From contig OX326958.1 of NCBI GenBank assembly GCA_946800325.1, forward strand, positions 1,188,001 through 1,252,000: a stretch of 64,000 nt of DNA, read 5' to 3'. The stretch is from Luzula sylvatica. Lineage: Eukaryota > Streptophyta > Magnoliopsida > Poales > Juncaceae. The position numbers were made by a program, and so were the translations under genes. Position 1 is the first letter of the stretch; each line of letters opens with the position of its first letter. The notes under the pieces were generated by a model that was not told where the DNA came from, did no database searches, and saw only the letters and a program-made list of their open reading frames with translations. Positions 10,360 to 20,756 of the stretch are shown here, in pieces.

Positions 10360-12324
10360 CTGACACGATAGGTGGACCAGTTACCCTCAATAATGACTTG
10401 AATTTCGGCGCCGTGCCACCTGTCAGTGTTGTCTCGTTTCTCATGTAAATGTACATGTGGAATATTTCTGAAAAATCACATGTAATGATTTTATCGCTAA
10501 TAGGCTAATAGCTAATGATTAAATTATGAAGTTTATAAATAAATAAAATAATGTGAGTTAAAATAGTACTTGTGAATATCAATGTCTAAACGGCAAAAAG
10601 TAGTGAATTTTATCGCTAATAGGCTAATAGCTAATGATTAAATTATGAAGTTTATAAATAAATAAAATAATGTGAGTTAAAATAGTACTTGTGAATATCA
10701 ATGTCTAAACGGCAAAAAGTAGTGAATTTTATCGCTAATAGGCTAATAGCTAATGATTAAATTATGAAGTTTATAAATAAATAAAATAATGTGAGTTAAA
10801 ATAGTACTTGTGAATATCAATGTCTAAACGGCAAAAAGTAGTGAATTTTATCGCTAATAGGCTAATAGCTAATGATTAAATTATGAAGTTTATAAATAAA
10901 TAAAATAATGTGAGTTAAAATAGTACTTGTGAATATCAATGTCTAAACGGCAAAAAGTAGTGAATTTTTGGCATTGCATCGATGACGTAATCTCGATAGG
11001 AAGCCCTGTACTCATCTTTGACCATATAAGGGCCTGTTCGTAATTTCACAACTTTAATGGGTCATTGTATAAAGTAAAATAAAAAAAGAAGTATATAAAT
11101 AATAAAATAATATTGGGAGTGATCTGCAAAAAAACTTGCCATTTTTGCACCGAGTCCAAATTTGCCACGTGTTTGTTTTAATCCATATTTCGTACCAGAT
11201 AAAACTATACAAAACAAAAACAAATTATACGCCAGCTATAATCGTACATAATTAAAATATCACAAATAAAAATATATATATGAAAAATTTGTCGTATCAA
11301 TAATATAATATTATTGTATACTCACCTCTCCCAAACATATTAGGGATATCGTCATGAGCCATTCCTCTCCCATTATCCTGAAAATACAGAGCACCCAATC
11401 AAGCAGTGCCATGTCAGCAATGTACAAAATAAACAATGTGCGTACCTTACAAGAAACACGGAAAAATGCAGTTTCACCCCTGCTTTTTGCGCCCTTTGCA
11501 GAAGTAGGCTCCTTGACTTTCGTTTTTGCTTCCTTTGCTAGTCTTTTCTGTACACGTGTCAAAAATGCAATTCATTAATATTACAAAATTAAACCTAATT
11601 TTGGATTAATTTGATAACGAATTAAAAGATTTGAACCTCACGAGCTTTAGCAGATTCAAAATCATCGTAGAGTGCTTCGTCTACACGCTCACGGTCCACG
11701 AGACCGATCATTGTGTTGTATTTGGTCTTGTTTACCTCTTCACTGATTTAATTTCACACGTTAAATATTTACAAACACAAAATATTTACAAACACAACCA
11801 AATTCAGAAAATCAAATAATATAAATATTGAAAACATAATGGGGGTATAGTAGAAATTACATGGTGATCTCGATTTGAGGGAGCTCAGAAATGGATTCGG
11901 CCGAATCGAGAGCATTCTCTACAAGTTCACGCACTGTTGTGTAGAGTGATTTCCCTGGCTGAAATAACAAAATTTCATTATTTTTTGAAAATGTAACATG
12001 AGTTGATTTGAAGATTGCTAATTAATTAGAGAAAAAGTAAATTGAAATTGTGCCGAAAGTGAAAAAGCAATATACATTGTCGAATCCAGCAATATTCTTG
12101 TTCTCAGCGAAGAACTCGGCAGGAGATTCTGCAATTAATCGATAAATCCAAGTTACAAAACGAAAAATAACTTAGATTAGGAGAGAAGGAAAAGAATTAC
12201 TTTGCTTGAGAAGAGAAGTATCCTTAGGTTTATTCTTTGTAGAAGAAGAAGCTGGACTCTTCTTAGGTTTGCTGCGATTGGGCTTCTTCTTCGGCTCATC
12301 GGAGCTCGCATCGCTGTCGCTCAT
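8397..12324 (-). CDS. TOP6B: DNA topoisomerase VI subunit B
   Basis: B (GHKL ATPase) subunit of the archaeal-type topoisomerase VI, which with TOP6A/SPO11-3 supports endoreduplication in plants. Nineteen exons (minus): 12201-12324, 12076-12128, 11861-11958, 11637-11742, 11446-11547, 11326-11377, 11140-11204, 10927-11033, 10365-10467, 10173-10258, 9900-10096, 9715-9830, 9536-9621, 9383-9455, 9226-9317, 9014-9152, 8849-8943, 8598-8778, 8397-8543. They join in phase to 673 residues; Arabidopsis TOP6B is about 670. ATPase motifs: ELVENALDSAES (N box, from about 70), DNGRGM (162-167), GTKYGLKQTRGKFGLGAKM (G2, about 182-200). Transducer segments include FTRRTDVMPP and HQLFRQAKFDDP. Residues 1-45 are a Ser/Lys-rich tail. 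Intron 7 has a GC donor (AAAATG|GCAAGT). Intron 8 holds three extra copies of the exon 8 end. Confidence 0.95.
10309..10355. repeat. (AG)n microsatellite in TOP6B intron 9
   Basis: About 23 AG units, lying 3 bp inside the intron from the exon 9 donor GTCAGT. On the transcript it reads as a CU tract next to the 5' splice site. Confidence 0.9.
10489..10964. repeat. Four tandem 119-bp copies of an exon-intron junction
   Basis: Four copies, identical as read, with period 119 bp (anchors ttatcgctaa at 10491, 10610, 10729, 10848). On the gene strand each copy has the last 38 nt of TOP6B exon 8, the donor CACAA|GTACTA, and about 81 nt of intron. Only the 10846-10964 copy is joined to the rest of exon 8, so its donor (10921-10926) is taken as the true one. 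The other three copies are carried as extra intron. Confidence 0.93.
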
Positions 12325-12424
12325 CTCCGCTGGTTACGACCTTGGTGGTATGAAATGAAAGTGAGATTAGGGTTTAGGGTTTCATCACTTCAATGGTAAG
12401 TTAGGGGACCGGCCGGCCGGCCGG
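12325..12424 (-). promoter_or_regulatory. TOP6B leader/proximal promoter with telo-box
   Basis: On the gene strand AAACCCTAAACCCTAA (12367-12382) is a doubled telo-box, 43-58 bp upstream of the ATG. Telo-boxes are common in plant cell-cycle and translation genes. A perfect GC palindrome of four CCGG units lies at 12409-12424. Confidence 0.6.
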
Positions 12425-12831
12425 GCCTTGCCCAAATTTTAAAATTTTAATATAATTTCGATTTCGATTATTTGATAGCATATGATAAAATTAAAAAAGT
12501 CATAAATTTTCACAAAAAAACTTGAATAATTATTTTTTTTGAACATTAATGATTTTTTAGAATTTTAAAAATTCAAAAAGATTAAAATAAAATTGTGTTG
12601 CAACAATTATTTACTTTTGAATTAAAAATTACATGATTGTGAAATCACTTTGGACAAACTTTTGTCCAAAATGAGAAAGACCCACACTTGTAAGTTACAG
12701 ACAGAATTATTGAAAGAGTCGCGATGTATAGTGACTACCCCCCTCAAATGTTTCCCAAGAATGTTGATGTGTCGTCAAAATGAGGTGTTAATTGATGGCA
12801 CCATTTTTTTCCCCTCATATAAGGTAAATTG
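12425..12831. other. Intergenic upstream of TOP6B
   Basis: AT-rich; no gene seen. Between the TOP6B promoter and a promoter-like block on the other strand. Confidence 0.5.
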
Positions 12832-12923
12832 GACTTTGGGCTTAACGGGCTTAAGGCTTAACGGACCCGACCCATATATAAAATTACAAACCCTATTTTT
12901 CTCTCTCTCCTCTCATTCTCACA

Positions 12924-12970
<47 letters not shown>
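12832..12970 (+). promoter_or_regulatory. Promoter-like block with no following ORF
   Basis: In order: tgggcttaacgggctt (site-II-like TGGGCT), catatataaa (TATA box, about 12872-12881), aaaccctattt (telo-box-like), and a (CT)n tract at 12926-12970. This is the layout of a plant housekeeping promoter with a pyrimidine leader. No protein-coding exon follows; the next 1.9 kb is minisatellite. It may drive a non-coding transcript, or be a promoter captured by a transposon. Confidence 0.45.
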
Positions 12971-12975
<5 letters not shown>

Positions 12976-12989
12976 CAATACCAGAGCTT

Positions 12990-13430
12990 AGATCCGGTTT
13001 TTTTTTGTTCGTTTTGCAAGATTTTCCAAGAGAAGTGGTTACTTGTAAGGAATTAATAATTGATTTCTTGCTTAGATCGGGTTTTTGTTCGTTTTCTTGC
13101 TTATATTCGGTTTTTTTTTTTGTTGATTTCTTGCTAAGATTCGAGTTTTTTTAGTATTTTCTTGCTTAGATTCGAGTTTGTTGTTATTTTCTTGCTTAGA
13201 TCCAAGTTTTTTTTGTTAATTCTTGCTTAGATTCGAGTTTTTTTGTTAATTTCTTGCTTAGATCCGGTTTTTTTTATTGATTTCTTGCTAAGATTCGAAT
13301 TTTTTTAGTATTTTCTTGCTTAGATTCGAGTTTGTTGTTATTTTCTTGCTTAGATTCGAGTTTTTTTTGTTAATTTCTTGCTTAGATTCGACTTTTTTGT
13401 TACTTTTTTGCTTAAATCCGAGTTCTTGCT
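12990..13430. repeat. T-rich minisatellite, ~28-38-bp units
   Basis: About 12 imperfect copies of a unit like ttcttgcttagattcgag followed by a T run and ttaat. Copies sit near 13063, 13094, 13125, 13160, 13190, 13224, 13252, 13283, 13313, 13345, 13375 and 13406. No coding sense. Confidence 0.8.
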
Positions 13431-14301
13431 CTTAATTCCTGTTTTTTTGGTAAATCCCTGGTAATTTCTGGTAATTCCAGTAAATTCCTGGGTAATTCCG
13501 GTTAATTCCTGTTAATTCTTTGCTATTACTGGTAATTCCTGCTATTTCCTGCTAATTTCTGTTAACTGCTGTTAATTTCTGTTTTCAGGGGCTTTTCTGT
13601 AATTGTTCAGAGGCTTTTTTGTGATTTTCAGGGACTTTTTTGTAATTTTCAGGGACTTTTTTGTAATTTTCGGGGATTTTTTCAAGGGCTGTTAATTGGT
13701 AGATGTAATTTTGGAATGTAATTTTTTAGAGTTTAATGTTGTTAATTGATAGATGTTAATTGAAATGTAATTTGTGTATTAAGTGTTAATTGGAATATAA
13801 TTCTTTAAGTTTACTTGTGTTAATTGGTATCTGTTAATTGGATTGTAATTCAAGTTATATATACTGTTAATTGAAGTGTGATTGGTATCTCTTAAGTGTT
13901 AATTCAAATGTGATTTTTTAAGTGATATTGTGTTAATTGATATCTGCTAATTGGATGGTTAATAAAAGAATGTTTGAGTGATATTGTTGTTAATTACTGT
14001 TATATATACATTAACATTCGATTAATTACTGTTGATTTACACTTAATACATGTTAATTAAGGATTAATAGTTGAGTGATATTTACAAATGTTGTTTACAC
14101 ATGTTAATTGGAAAATTTTTGAGTGATATTTACACATAGTTGAGTGATATTTACACATTTTATCACCCATAACATCTACCAAAATTTTGAGTGATATTTA
14201 CACATAGTTGAGTGTTAATGAAAATTGTATAACTGTTAATTCAAGAATTAACACGTGTTAACCCATAAGTATGAAATTTTTATCAAATCCGCTAACATAG
14301 T
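13431..14301. repeat. Mosaic of short tandem repeats
   Basis: Successive blocks: gtaattcctg/taattccgg words (13440-13560), about four copies of tttcagggacttttttgtaa (13575-13690), then many copies of gttaattg(gaat)gtaatt and gagtgatatttacaca (13690-14220). The blocks look like successive local amplifications. No ORF. Confidence 0.65.
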
Positions 14302-14801
14302 TTTACGACTTAACATTGCCAGCACATAAATAGCTTAACGCAGTGTTACGGCTTAACACAGTTTTACGGCTTAACATTGCCAGCACATAAATAAGCTTAA
14401 CGCAGTGTTACGGATTAACACAGTTTTACGGCTTAACACTGTCAGGACATAAATAGACTTAACGCAGTATTACGGCTTAACACTGCCAGCACATCAAGAG
14501 TGCTAGGGGAAAGGTGGGGGAGGTTGAACATTTTCCTTATTGAAAAGGGTATTTACGACTTAACATTGCCAGCACATAAATAGCTTAACGCAGTGTTACG
14601 GCTTAACACAGTTTTACGGCTTAACATTGCCAGCACATAAATAAGCTTAACGCAGTGTTACGGATTAACACAGTTTTACGGCTTAACACTGTCAGGACAT
14701 AAATAGACTTAACGCAGTATTACGGCTTAACACTGCCAGCACATCAAGAGTGCTAGGGGAAAGGTGGGGGAGGTTGAACATTTTCCTTATTGAAAAGGGT
14801 A
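14302..14801. repeat. Two tandem 250-bp units with internal ~62-bp subrepeats
   Basis: The segment starting tttacgacttaacattgcc (14302) recurs at 14552 with essentially no change, including the non-repetitive tail agtgctaggggaaaggtggg. Each unit holds several copies of a ~62-bp subrepeat built from cttaacattgccagcacat and aacgcagtgttacggc. The duplication is therefore recent and higher-order. Confidence 0.9.
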
Positions 14802-15086
14802 TTTATTCGTGCTTCTTTCAATTTGATAACCACAGTAAGAAGACTGAAAAGAAATATTATATTTATCCTGTTTGCGCTATTATATTATTGATTTCTTCCA
14901 ATGTCTCCATGAAGTTCACGTGCATTAATTGGAACTATTTCTTGCGGAGAAAATAAATATAATGACCTAATGGTGAGTTTTTAATCAAAATCTAATAATA
15001 TGTTATTAACTATATGCCCTCCCCATATTATGAATGGGATGCAATATTTTTGTGTGAAGTTTCGATGAAAATCAAACAAAACAAAA

Positions 15087-15143
<57 letters not shown>

Positions 15144-15539
15144 CTATATTCCATTATTCCGTTCACACATTTCGTATGAAGGAGAATGCTACTTTTCTCT
15201 GGATTTTTATTAATTTTGGTTTAATATCGGCAAGACACATTTTCTGAATGAGCTAACAAGAGATTCTCTGCTCACTTGTAAGATGGCGTTTAAAGTAAAA
15301 GAAACAATTTTTCTATTTAAATAAAATTAAAAATTAGTTAACACGGCTCGGTTTTGCAATATTATATCATTTATTTTATTTTGCATCGAACATCATAATA
15401 TGAAAACAAATTATTAATCCAGGATACCTACCAATAAACGAGGAATTATAAAAATATGGGGCATTATGGTGTACTTTTTTCAATTTCCGTAAACGATTAA
15501 ATTATTACTATAAAAAAAGACGAATTAATTTTTAGGGGA
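14802..15539. other. Intergenic with (AT)n tract
   Basis: AT-rich, no gene. A dinucleotide (TA)n tract occupies about 15095-15140. Confidence 0.6.
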
Positions 15540-16230
15540 ATTCTTCAAAAACCCCCCAACTTTTTTCAAAATTCGGAAAAACCCCCTGTACTTTTAGAAA
15601 ACCCCTATCTTTTTTAGATTCCCTCAAAAATCCCCTATATTTTTTGCTTCTTCAAAAACCCCCTAATTTTTTTAGATCGTTCGGGTTCGGGTCGTTTCGG
15701 TTTTTGGATCATTCGGGTTCGGGTCGTTTCGGTTTTCGGGTCGTTCGGTTCCGGGTCGTTTCGATTTTCGGGTCATTCGGGTCTTGGCTATTTTGATTTT
15801 CGGGTAATTCGGATTTCGCAAAATTTGATTTCGAACCTTTCGATTTTCCAAAAATTTAATTTTTGGATAATTCCGAATTTATTTTATTGATTCCAAGATA
15901 TTTTAGCAATATTATATTAATTTTAAGAATAATAATTTAATTTTCGGGTCATTCGGGTCGTGAATTTCGGGTCATGAATTTCGGGTCATTCGGGTTCGGA
16001 TTAGTTCGGGTTTCGGGTCGTTCGGGTTTCGAGACATTTGGTTTCGGATCGATTTCGGGTTCGGGTCATTCGGTTTGGGGTCGATTTCGGATTCGGGTCA
16101 TTCGGTTTCGGGTCCGTTTCGGGTTCGGGTCGGTTTCGGGTTCGGGTCGTTGACTTGTCAACATTTTCGGGTCGGTTCGGGTTCGGGCGGGTCGGGTCAT
16201 TTTTTCGGATCGGGTCAGATTTTGCCAGCT
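15540..16230. repeat. TTCGGG(T)-rich degenerate simple repeat
   Basis: About 35 copies of ttcgggt(c)/ggtttcgg words. The block ends gatcgggtcagattttgcca followed by gctctaga; read on the other strand this is a TAGAGCTGGCAAAA start, the type seen at ends of plant hAT elements. Probably the repetitive end of a non-autonomous transposon. The other terminus was not found. Confidence 0.55.
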
Positions 16231-16698
16231 CTAGATTTATACACTTCTATTTAATCACAAATTTTTATGAGAAAATATTTGATTACCTGGAATGGAAATT
16301 CAGGTATTAAAAAAAAATTGAGAATTTTTTTTTTGAGATTTTTTGTTTTGAAATATTGCATTAAAGTTCAAATCCTCTTAACATTTTATTGAGAAATTTT
16401 TAAAAAAAAAAATCCTAATTTTTTTGGATTTGAAAAAAAACTCACTTTTTGGTTATTCCAAAAAGAAACTCTCTAACTAAACCTTTATTTTCAATACTTT
16501 TTTTATAGGGGTTAAAATTAATTTTTGATGGTGTTGAATATATTTTGGACCAAAATAACTTTCTGTTTTCATATTTAGTAATGAATAAAGTATTTTTTGT
16601 TATTTTCCATTAATTTAAAAAATATATAAATTTTTTTAAATATATAATAATTTCAAAAATGATAATTATGTCTTATTTATATAATTTCAAAAAAAAAT
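16231..16698. other. Intergenic, AT-rich
   Basis: Flank of the copia element. Poly-A/T tracts, no gene. Confidence 0.5.
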
Positions 16699-16939
16699 TG
16701 TTATAAAATGAAGAAGAAAAGAGAGAATTTGGGGAGACAATAATCTTATTGAATTGATTGAATGAATACAATAGCCACTACACCCTTTATATAGGAGAGG
16801 ATGAGTGCCGGCCAAGAAAGCTCTTGCCATATAAAACGTTACAATACAAGGAAATAATACAATATCAAATATACTAATTATCCTATAATTAATACATTAA
16901 TCTTTCCTAGATTTGTTGACATCCATTATATTCATAACA
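16699..16939 (-). repeat. 3' LTR of copia element
   Basis: Left long terminal repeat, TG...CA bounded in either reading direction. It matches 21848-22087 apart from a few substitutions and a 1-bp gap. It contains a ctttatatagg TATA-like word. Confidence 0.92.
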
Positions 16940-17054
16940 CTCCTCCTTGGATGTCAATATTTCATACGCATGAGAAGCTACCTCGTTAAAAACCTAGTCA
17001 GAAAAAACCCATTGGGATAAAAACCATAACTAGGAAAAAAGAGTGTAGCGCGTA

Positions 17055-20000
17055 TTATTTCTCCCCCTCATGGGTACAAACATCTCTAAAATGACGGAGT
17101 CCAATTTTATGTCTTAGTTGCCTGAAAGTTTTAGTTGGCAACGATTTGGTGAAGAAATCTGCAAGATTATTACTCGAGCGAATTTGCTGGATATCTATTT
17201 CGCCGCTCTTCTGGAGCTCGTGTGAGGAAAACAATTTTGGAGAAATATGTTTCGTCCTATCTCCTTTAATATTTCCTCCCTTAATCTGGGCAATACATGC
17301 AGCATTATCTTTGTATATCACTGTTGGACTCCCTTTGATTGTTTTAATACCACATGATTCTTGAATGTGTTGAATCATTGACCTTAGCCATACACACTCC
17401 CTACTAGCCTCATGAAGTGCTATTATTTCAGAATGATTTGATGATGTGGCAACCATGGTTTGCTTCGTTGATCGCCAGGATATGGCAGTCTCACCATATG
17501 TGAATAAATATCCAGTTTGAGATCGAGTTTTATGTGGATCTGACATGTATCCAGCATCTGCATATCCGACTAATTTAGATTCCGATGTCTTTTGATAAAA
17601 CAAGCCAATATCCGTTGTTCCTCGGAGATAACGAAGTATGTGTTTAATACCATTCCAATGTCTTCGTGTTGGCGCTGAACTATATCTTGCTAGCAGATTA
17701 ACAGCGAACGATATGTCAGGTCTGGTATAATTAGCTAGGTACATTAATGCACCAATTGCACTTAAATATGGTACTTCTGGACGAAGGATTTCTTCGTTAT
17801 CCTCCTTTGGACGGAAACAATCTTTCTTAACATCAAGAGATCGAACTTCCATTGGTGAACTTAATGGATGTGATTTGTCCATATTAAATTGTTTTAGAAC
17901 ATTTTCTACGTAAGTAGATTGGTGGACAAATATCCCATTTCTCAAATGTTCAATTTGCAATCCGAGACAAAATTTTGTCTTTCCAAGATCTTTCATTTCA
18001 AATTCACTTTTCAAGTATTCTGCGGTACTTTGAAGTTCTTCAGGAGTTCCGATGATATTAAGATCATCAACATATACCGCAATGATTACAAATCCGGAAT
18101 TTGATTTTCTAATAAAAACACATGGACAAATTGGGTTGTTATGATATCCTTCTTTTGTAAGATATTCATTTAGACGGTTATACCACATTCTTCCGGATTG
18201 TTTTAACCCATACAAAGATCTTTTTAATTTTATGGAATACGTTCCACGAGATTGTGAGTTACATGCTTCAGGCACTTTTAATCCTTCAGGGACTTTCATG
18301 TAGATATCACTATCAAGTGATCCATATAAATAAGCTGTTACAACATCCATGAGATGCATATCCAGTCCTTCTGAGACTGCCAAACTAATTAAAATTCTAA
18401 ACGTAATTGCATCTAAAACAGGGGAATAAGTTTCGTCATAATCAATCCTTGGTTTTTGTGTGAATCCTTGAGCAACAAGTCTTGCTTTATATCTTACAAT
18501 TTTATTTTTCTCATTACGTTTTCTCACAAACGCCCATTTGTATCCTACAGGTTGTATACCATTTGGTGTTTGGACTACAGGTCCAAAAACTTCACGTTTC
18601 TCAAGAGACTGTAATTCCGCTTGAATTGCATCTCTCCATTTTGGCCAATCTTTTCTACGTCGACATTCTTCAATTGTTTTTGGTTCTTGATCCTTGTTTT
18701 CTTTCATTATATCAATCGCGATTGCATATACAAAATATTTGTCAATGACAGTTTTATTTCGATTCCATCTATTTCCAGTGGAGACATTGTTTATTGAGAT
18801 CTCATTATTATCAATGTTTTCAACATTATCAGGTACCTGAACCTCTACAGGGGTTATTTGTTCATTTGTGTCTCCTACTGTGTTATCATCAATATTCTTT
18901 TCAGAAGAATTTGTTTTATCAGAAGTATTGACTACTTCAGTTATGCCAACTTTATCTTGTTCCCTTTTCTTTCTTGGATTTTTGTCTTTGGAACCGATTG
19001 GTCGACCACGCTTCTGGCGTATATCACTTTTAGAATTATCCAAGGGTATTTCAATACGAGCAGGAACATTTTCTGCTGGAATATACGATTTAGTTACTCT
19101 TTTCGTATCAATAAATGCATCTGGTAGTTGATTTGTAATTTGTTGCAAATGAATAATTTTCTGGACTTCTAGTTCAGATTGATTTGTTCGAGGATCATAA
19201 TGATACATTGATGATGCATTCCATGTAATTTCTTGCTTTTCCAGCCTTCGTTTCTCTCCCCCTAACGCTGGGAACATAGCTTCATCAAACTTACAATCAG
19301 CAAATCTTGCTGTAAATTGATCTCCAGTTAATGGTTCAAGATATTTAATAATTGATGGAGATTCGAAGCCGACATAAATTCCCAATCTTCTTTGGGGTCC
19401 CATCTTTGTGCGTTGCGGTGGAGCTACCGGAACATAAACGGCACAACCAAAAGTTCTTAGATGGGATATATTTGGCTGCTGGCCAGTTACAAGTTGTATA
19501 GGGGAGTACTTGTGATAAGCAGTTGGTCTTAATCTAATAAGTGCTGCATCATGTAATATGGCATGGCCCCATACAGATGATGATAACTTTGATTTCATAA
19601 TTAGGGGCCTTGCGATTAATTGTAATCGTTTAATAAGAGATTCTGCCAGACCATTTTGCGTGTGTACATGGGCTACTGGATGCTCAACTTTAATCCCAAT
19701 TGACATACAATAGTCATTAAATGTTTGGGATGTGAACTCACCGGCATTGTCAAGACGGATTGTCTTAATAGTATAATCCGGGAATTGAGCTCTTAATCTA
19801 GTTATTTGAGCAAGTAATCTCGCAAATGCAACATTTCGAGAAGACAATAAACATACATGTGACCATCTAGTAGATGCATCTACTAATACCATAAAATATC
19901 TAAATGGTCCACATGATGGGGTAATGGACCCACATATATCACCTTGGATACGCTCAAGGAAATTGGGTGATTCATTCCCAACCCTAGTTTGTGATGGTCT

Positions 20001-20609
20001 TACGATTAACTTTCCTTTATAACATGCAGCACATGATATTTCGTTTGGTAATAGAATCTTCTGGTTCTTTAATTGATGTCCATCAGAATTTTCCACAATT
20101 CTTCGCATCGTTATTGCTCCTGGATGACCTAAACGTTCATGCCATACCATAAAGTCATTCTGTGAATTATTAAATTCACTTTTCATTATAGCATTATGTG
20201 CCTCAATTGTATAAATACGTGTATAATACAAACCTATTGACAAAGCAGACAATTCTTCTAACATGCATTTGTTGCCACAGACAATATTTGTTATGTGAAG
20301 ATACTCAATATTATCTTTATTCATTGTTTCTATGTGATATCCATTTCTGCGGATATCTTTGAAACTTAACAAGTTTCTTTTTGATTTACTAGATAATAAA
20401 GCATCATCTATTATTAATTTAGTGCCTCTAGGTAGTAAAATGATGGCTCTTCCGGAGCCTTCAATCAAGTTTGAGATGCCTGATATTGTATTGACATTTG
20501 CTTTCATCCTTGACAAATTAGTAAAATATTTTATATTCTTAAGTATTGTGTGTGTTGTTGCACTATCTGCTAGGCATATATTATCGTCATCCATTTTCGT
20601 CAAATTCAA
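17055..20609 (-). CDS. Copia pol polyprotein (protease-integrase-RT-RNase H)
   Basis: One uninterrupted frame of up to 1184 codons; the first ATG of the frame that suits is about six codons in. Domain order is that of Ty1/copia: aspartic protease (LADSATTHT), integrase zinc finger (HERLGHPG ... CAACYKGK), integrase core with D...D...E (GDICGSI, RLDNAGEF, NGLAESL), reverse transcriptase with YVDD (YVDDLNIIG), and RNase H (GYADAGY, then TKHISPKLF and NNLADFFTKSLP). The core is complete enough to be active in principle, but the element's gag is broken, so it would need gag supplied in trans. It lies in the same frame as the gag 3' part, after a 147-nt T-rich spacer with in-frame stops. Confidence 0.95.
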   Translation of the reverse strand: MNLTKMDDDNICLADSATTHTILKNIKYFTNLSRMKANVNTISGISNLIEGSGRAIILLPRGTKLIIDDALLSSKSKRNLLSFKDIRRNGYHIETMNKDNIEYLHITNIVCGNKCMLEELSALSIGLYYTRIYTIEAHNAIMKSEFNNSQNDFMVWHERLGHPGAITMRRIVENSDGHQLKNQKILLPNEISCAACYKGKLIVRPSQTRVGNESPNFLERIQGDICGSITPSCGPFRYFMVLVDASTRWSHVCLLSSRNVAFARLLAQITRLRAQFPDYTIKTIRLDNAGEFTSQTFNDYCMSIGIKVEHPVAHVHTQNGLAESLIKRLQLIARPLIMKSKLSSSVWGHAILHDAALIRLRPTAYHKYSPIQLVTGQQPNISHLRTFGCAVYVPVAPPQRTKMGPQRRLGIYVGFESPSIIKYLEPLTGDQFTARFADCKFDEAMFPALGGEKRRLEKQEITWNASSMYHYDPRTNQSELEVQKIIHLQQITNQLPDAFIDTKRVTKSYIPAENVPARIEIPLDNSKSDIRQKRGRPIGSKDKNPRKKREQDKVGITEVVNTSDKTNSSEKNIDDNTVGDTNEQITPVEVQVPDNVENIDNNEISINNVSTGNRWNRNKTVIDKYFVYAIAIDIMKENKDQEPKTIEECRRRKDWPKWRDAIQAELQSLEKREVFGPVVQTPNGIQPVGYKWAFVRKRNEKNKIVRYKARLVAQGFTQKPRIDYDETYSPVLDAITFRILISLAVSEGLDMHLMDVVTAYLYGSLDSDIYMKVPEGLKVPEACNSQSRGTYSIKLKRSLYGLKQSGRMWYNRLNEYLTKEGYHNNPICPCVFIRKSNSGFVIIAVYVDDLNIIGTPEELQSTAEYLKSEFEMKDLGKTKFCLGLQIEHLRNGIFVHQSTYVENVLKQFNMDKSHPLSSPMEVRSLDVKKDCFRPKEDNEEILRPEVPYLSAIGALMYLANYTRPDISFAVNLLARYSSAPTRRHWNGIKHILRYLRGTTDIGLFYQKTSESKLVGYADAGYMSDPHKTRSQTGYLFTYGETAISWRSTKQTMVATSSNHSEIIALHEASRECVWLRSMIQHIQESCGIKTIKGSPTVIYKDNAACIAQIKGGNIKGDRTKHISPKLFSSHELQKSGEIDIQQIRSSNNLADFFTKSLPTKTFRQLRHKIGLRHFRDVCTHEGEK

Positions 20610-20756
20610 AAGAAATGAGATCTCCAGGTCTCTTCATTAAACAAAACAAATACTAGGTAAGATACAATGATTATAATAAAATGACATGCTAAGAATTCTA
20701 GAAAGCAAAAACAAACATAAAGAAAAAAATAAAGCACTATTGATTGAGAAATTATT

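Noticed and set aside
10489..10964. CRISPR-like array
   Set aside because: Perfect head-to-tail 119-bp units with no spacers, in a plant gene; a tandem duplication.
16038..16310. Frame encoding Gly/Phe/Arg/Val repeats
   Set aside because: A product of the TTCGGG simple repeat, not a gene.
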